Shown here: piece by piece, positions 6,382 to 7,090 of the stretch | How positions within the stretch are numbered: the stretch's first letter is position 1 | How the letters are laid out: each line of letters starts with the position of its first letter | NCBI GenBank assembly: GCA_016866585.1 | Contig: VGMB01000081.1 | Span: 1-7,090 of the forward strand | DNA: 7,090 nucleotides | Direction: 5' to 3' | Source: Chlamydiota bacterium | Lineage (GTDB): Bacteria > Chlamydiota > Chlamydiia > Chlamydiales > Rhabdochlamydiaceae | The notes under the pieces: generated by a model | The model's database searches: none | What the model was told of the DNA's origin: nothing | The model's input: only the letters and a program-made list of their open reading frames with translations | Translations under genes and position numbers: made by a program

Positions 6382-7090
6382 ATGAACATTTGGGCTATTT
6401 CTGATTTACACTTAAGCTTAGGTGATGCTTCCAAAAGTATGGAAGTATTTGGTGATAGCTGGAAAGACTATGTTCGTAGAATTGAACAAGAGTGGAAAAA
6501 TCACATTCAACCAGAAGATCTTGTTTTAGTTCCTGGAGATATATCCTGGGCAAAAAATCTTGATGGGGCTTTGATTGACCTCAATTGGATTGACTCCTTA
6601 CCTGGGACAAAAGTTATCATCAAAGGAAATCATGATTATTGGTGGGATTCTTCATCCAAAATGCAGAAGGTCATGCCTCCTAGTATTAAATTTATTCAAA
6701 ATGATGTTTTCAATTGGAACGGTGTTAGCATAGGGGGATCACGCCTATGGGATACTGAAGAATACAACTTCAATAAGTACATAGAATTTGTAGAAAATCC
6801 ACGGGAAAACAAAAAAGAAAATACAAAGAACACTGAAGAACAAGAAAAAATCTACACAAGAGAATTAGAGCGTCTTAAGTTGAGTTTAAATAAGCTAGAT
6901 CCTAAAGCTAAAGTTCGAATAGCACTTACACATTATCCCCCCGTAGGAGCAGATCTATCACCTTCAAAGGCTTCTGCTATTCTTGAAAACTATAAAATAG
7001 ATATTTGCGTGTTTGGACATTTACATAGTGTCAAAAGAGGAGTGCCGCTTTTTGGAGAAAAAAACGGCGTGAAGTACATTTTTGCTTCTT
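6382..7090 (+). CDS. Calcineurin-type metallophosphoesterase, C-terminus cut by window edge
   Basis: The frame is open from the ATG at 6382 to the right edge, giving 236 residues plus one base. It shows the full set of metallophosphoesterase metal-binding motifs: D-x-H (Asp8, His10), GD (52-53), GNHD (82-85), a lone His in THYPP (183-187) and GHLH (212-215). These bind a dinuclear metal centre that hydrolyses phosphomonoesters or diesters. The overall pattern (MNIWAISDLHLS at the start, GDISWA, GNHDYWW, GGSRLWD) resembles the predicted phosphohydrolase group COG1768, whose members are about this long, so only a short tail should be missing. A charged, lysine- and glutamate-rich segment at about 138-168 looks like a helical insertion. 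No signal peptide is seen, so it is probably cytoplasmic. It lies 18 bases after glgC and is likely co-transcribed; the ribosome binding site is poor. The substrate is unknown, and a role in sugar-phosphate or nucleotide-sugar turnover would be only a guess from position. Confidence 0.9.
   Translation, partial: MNIWAISDLHLSLGDASKSMEVFGDSWKDYVRRIEQEWKNHIQPEDLVLVPGDISWAKNLDGALIDLNWIDSLPGTKVIIKGNHDYWWDSSSKMQKVMPPSIKFIQNDVFNWNGVSIGGSRLWDTEEYNFNKYIEFVENPRENKKENTKNTEEQEKIYTRELERLKLSLNKLDPKAKVRIALTHYPPVGADLSPSKASAILENYKIDICVFGHLHSVKRGVPLFGEKNGVKYIFAS

Overview
The window reads as a stretch of ordinary bacterial chromosome, most likely from the phylum Chlamydiota and probably an environmental, Parachlamydia-like lineage. 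Three things suggest this. The order lpdA then lipA is the one I recall from Chlamydia, where the type III secretion gene sctJ follows. The glucose-1-phosphate adenylyltransferase has plant/cyanobacterial-type motifs, a known trait of chlamydial GlgC. The DNA is A+T-rich. The assignment is an inference and was not checked by any search.

Layout from left to right. Bases 1-282 (minus strand) hold the N-terminal part of a dienelactone hydrolase-like alpha/beta hydrolase, cut by the window edge. A 108-base divergent spacer separates it from the plus-strand genes. The first plus-strand unit is lpdA (391-1794), lipA (1814-2785) and an unnamed HEAT-repeat gene (2787-3674). These are tightly spaced (19 bases, then 1 base) and end at a hairpin terminator (3687-3710). 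A well-formed promoter with a nine-T run in its spacer then drives a GT4-type glycosyltransferase gene (3776-4951). A 122-base, very A+T-rich gap follows. The last unit is glgC (best start 5080, end 6363) and, 18 bases later, a calcineurin-type metallophosphoesterase (6382 onward) that runs off the right edge.

Functionally there are two themes. LipA makes the lipoyl cofactor carried on the E2 and H-type proteins of the 2-oxoacid dehydrogenase and related complexes. LpdA re-oxidises that cofactor in each catalytic cycle, so the pair is a natural operon for central carbon oxidation. GlgC commits glucose-1-phosphate to ADP-glucose for glycogen. The glycosyltransferase beside it is a retaining GT-B enzyme of unknown substrate and does not look like glycogen synthase. 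The HEAT protein and the phosphoesterase have no assigned partner.

There is no gene-free stretch longer than 300 bases. I saw no rRNA, tRNA, CRISPR array, insertion sequence or integrase. I found no convincing new multi-gene system. The points most worth a second look are the homopolymer inside the glycosyltransferase promoter, the HEAT gene coupled to lipA, and a repeated 10-mer in the divergent spacer.
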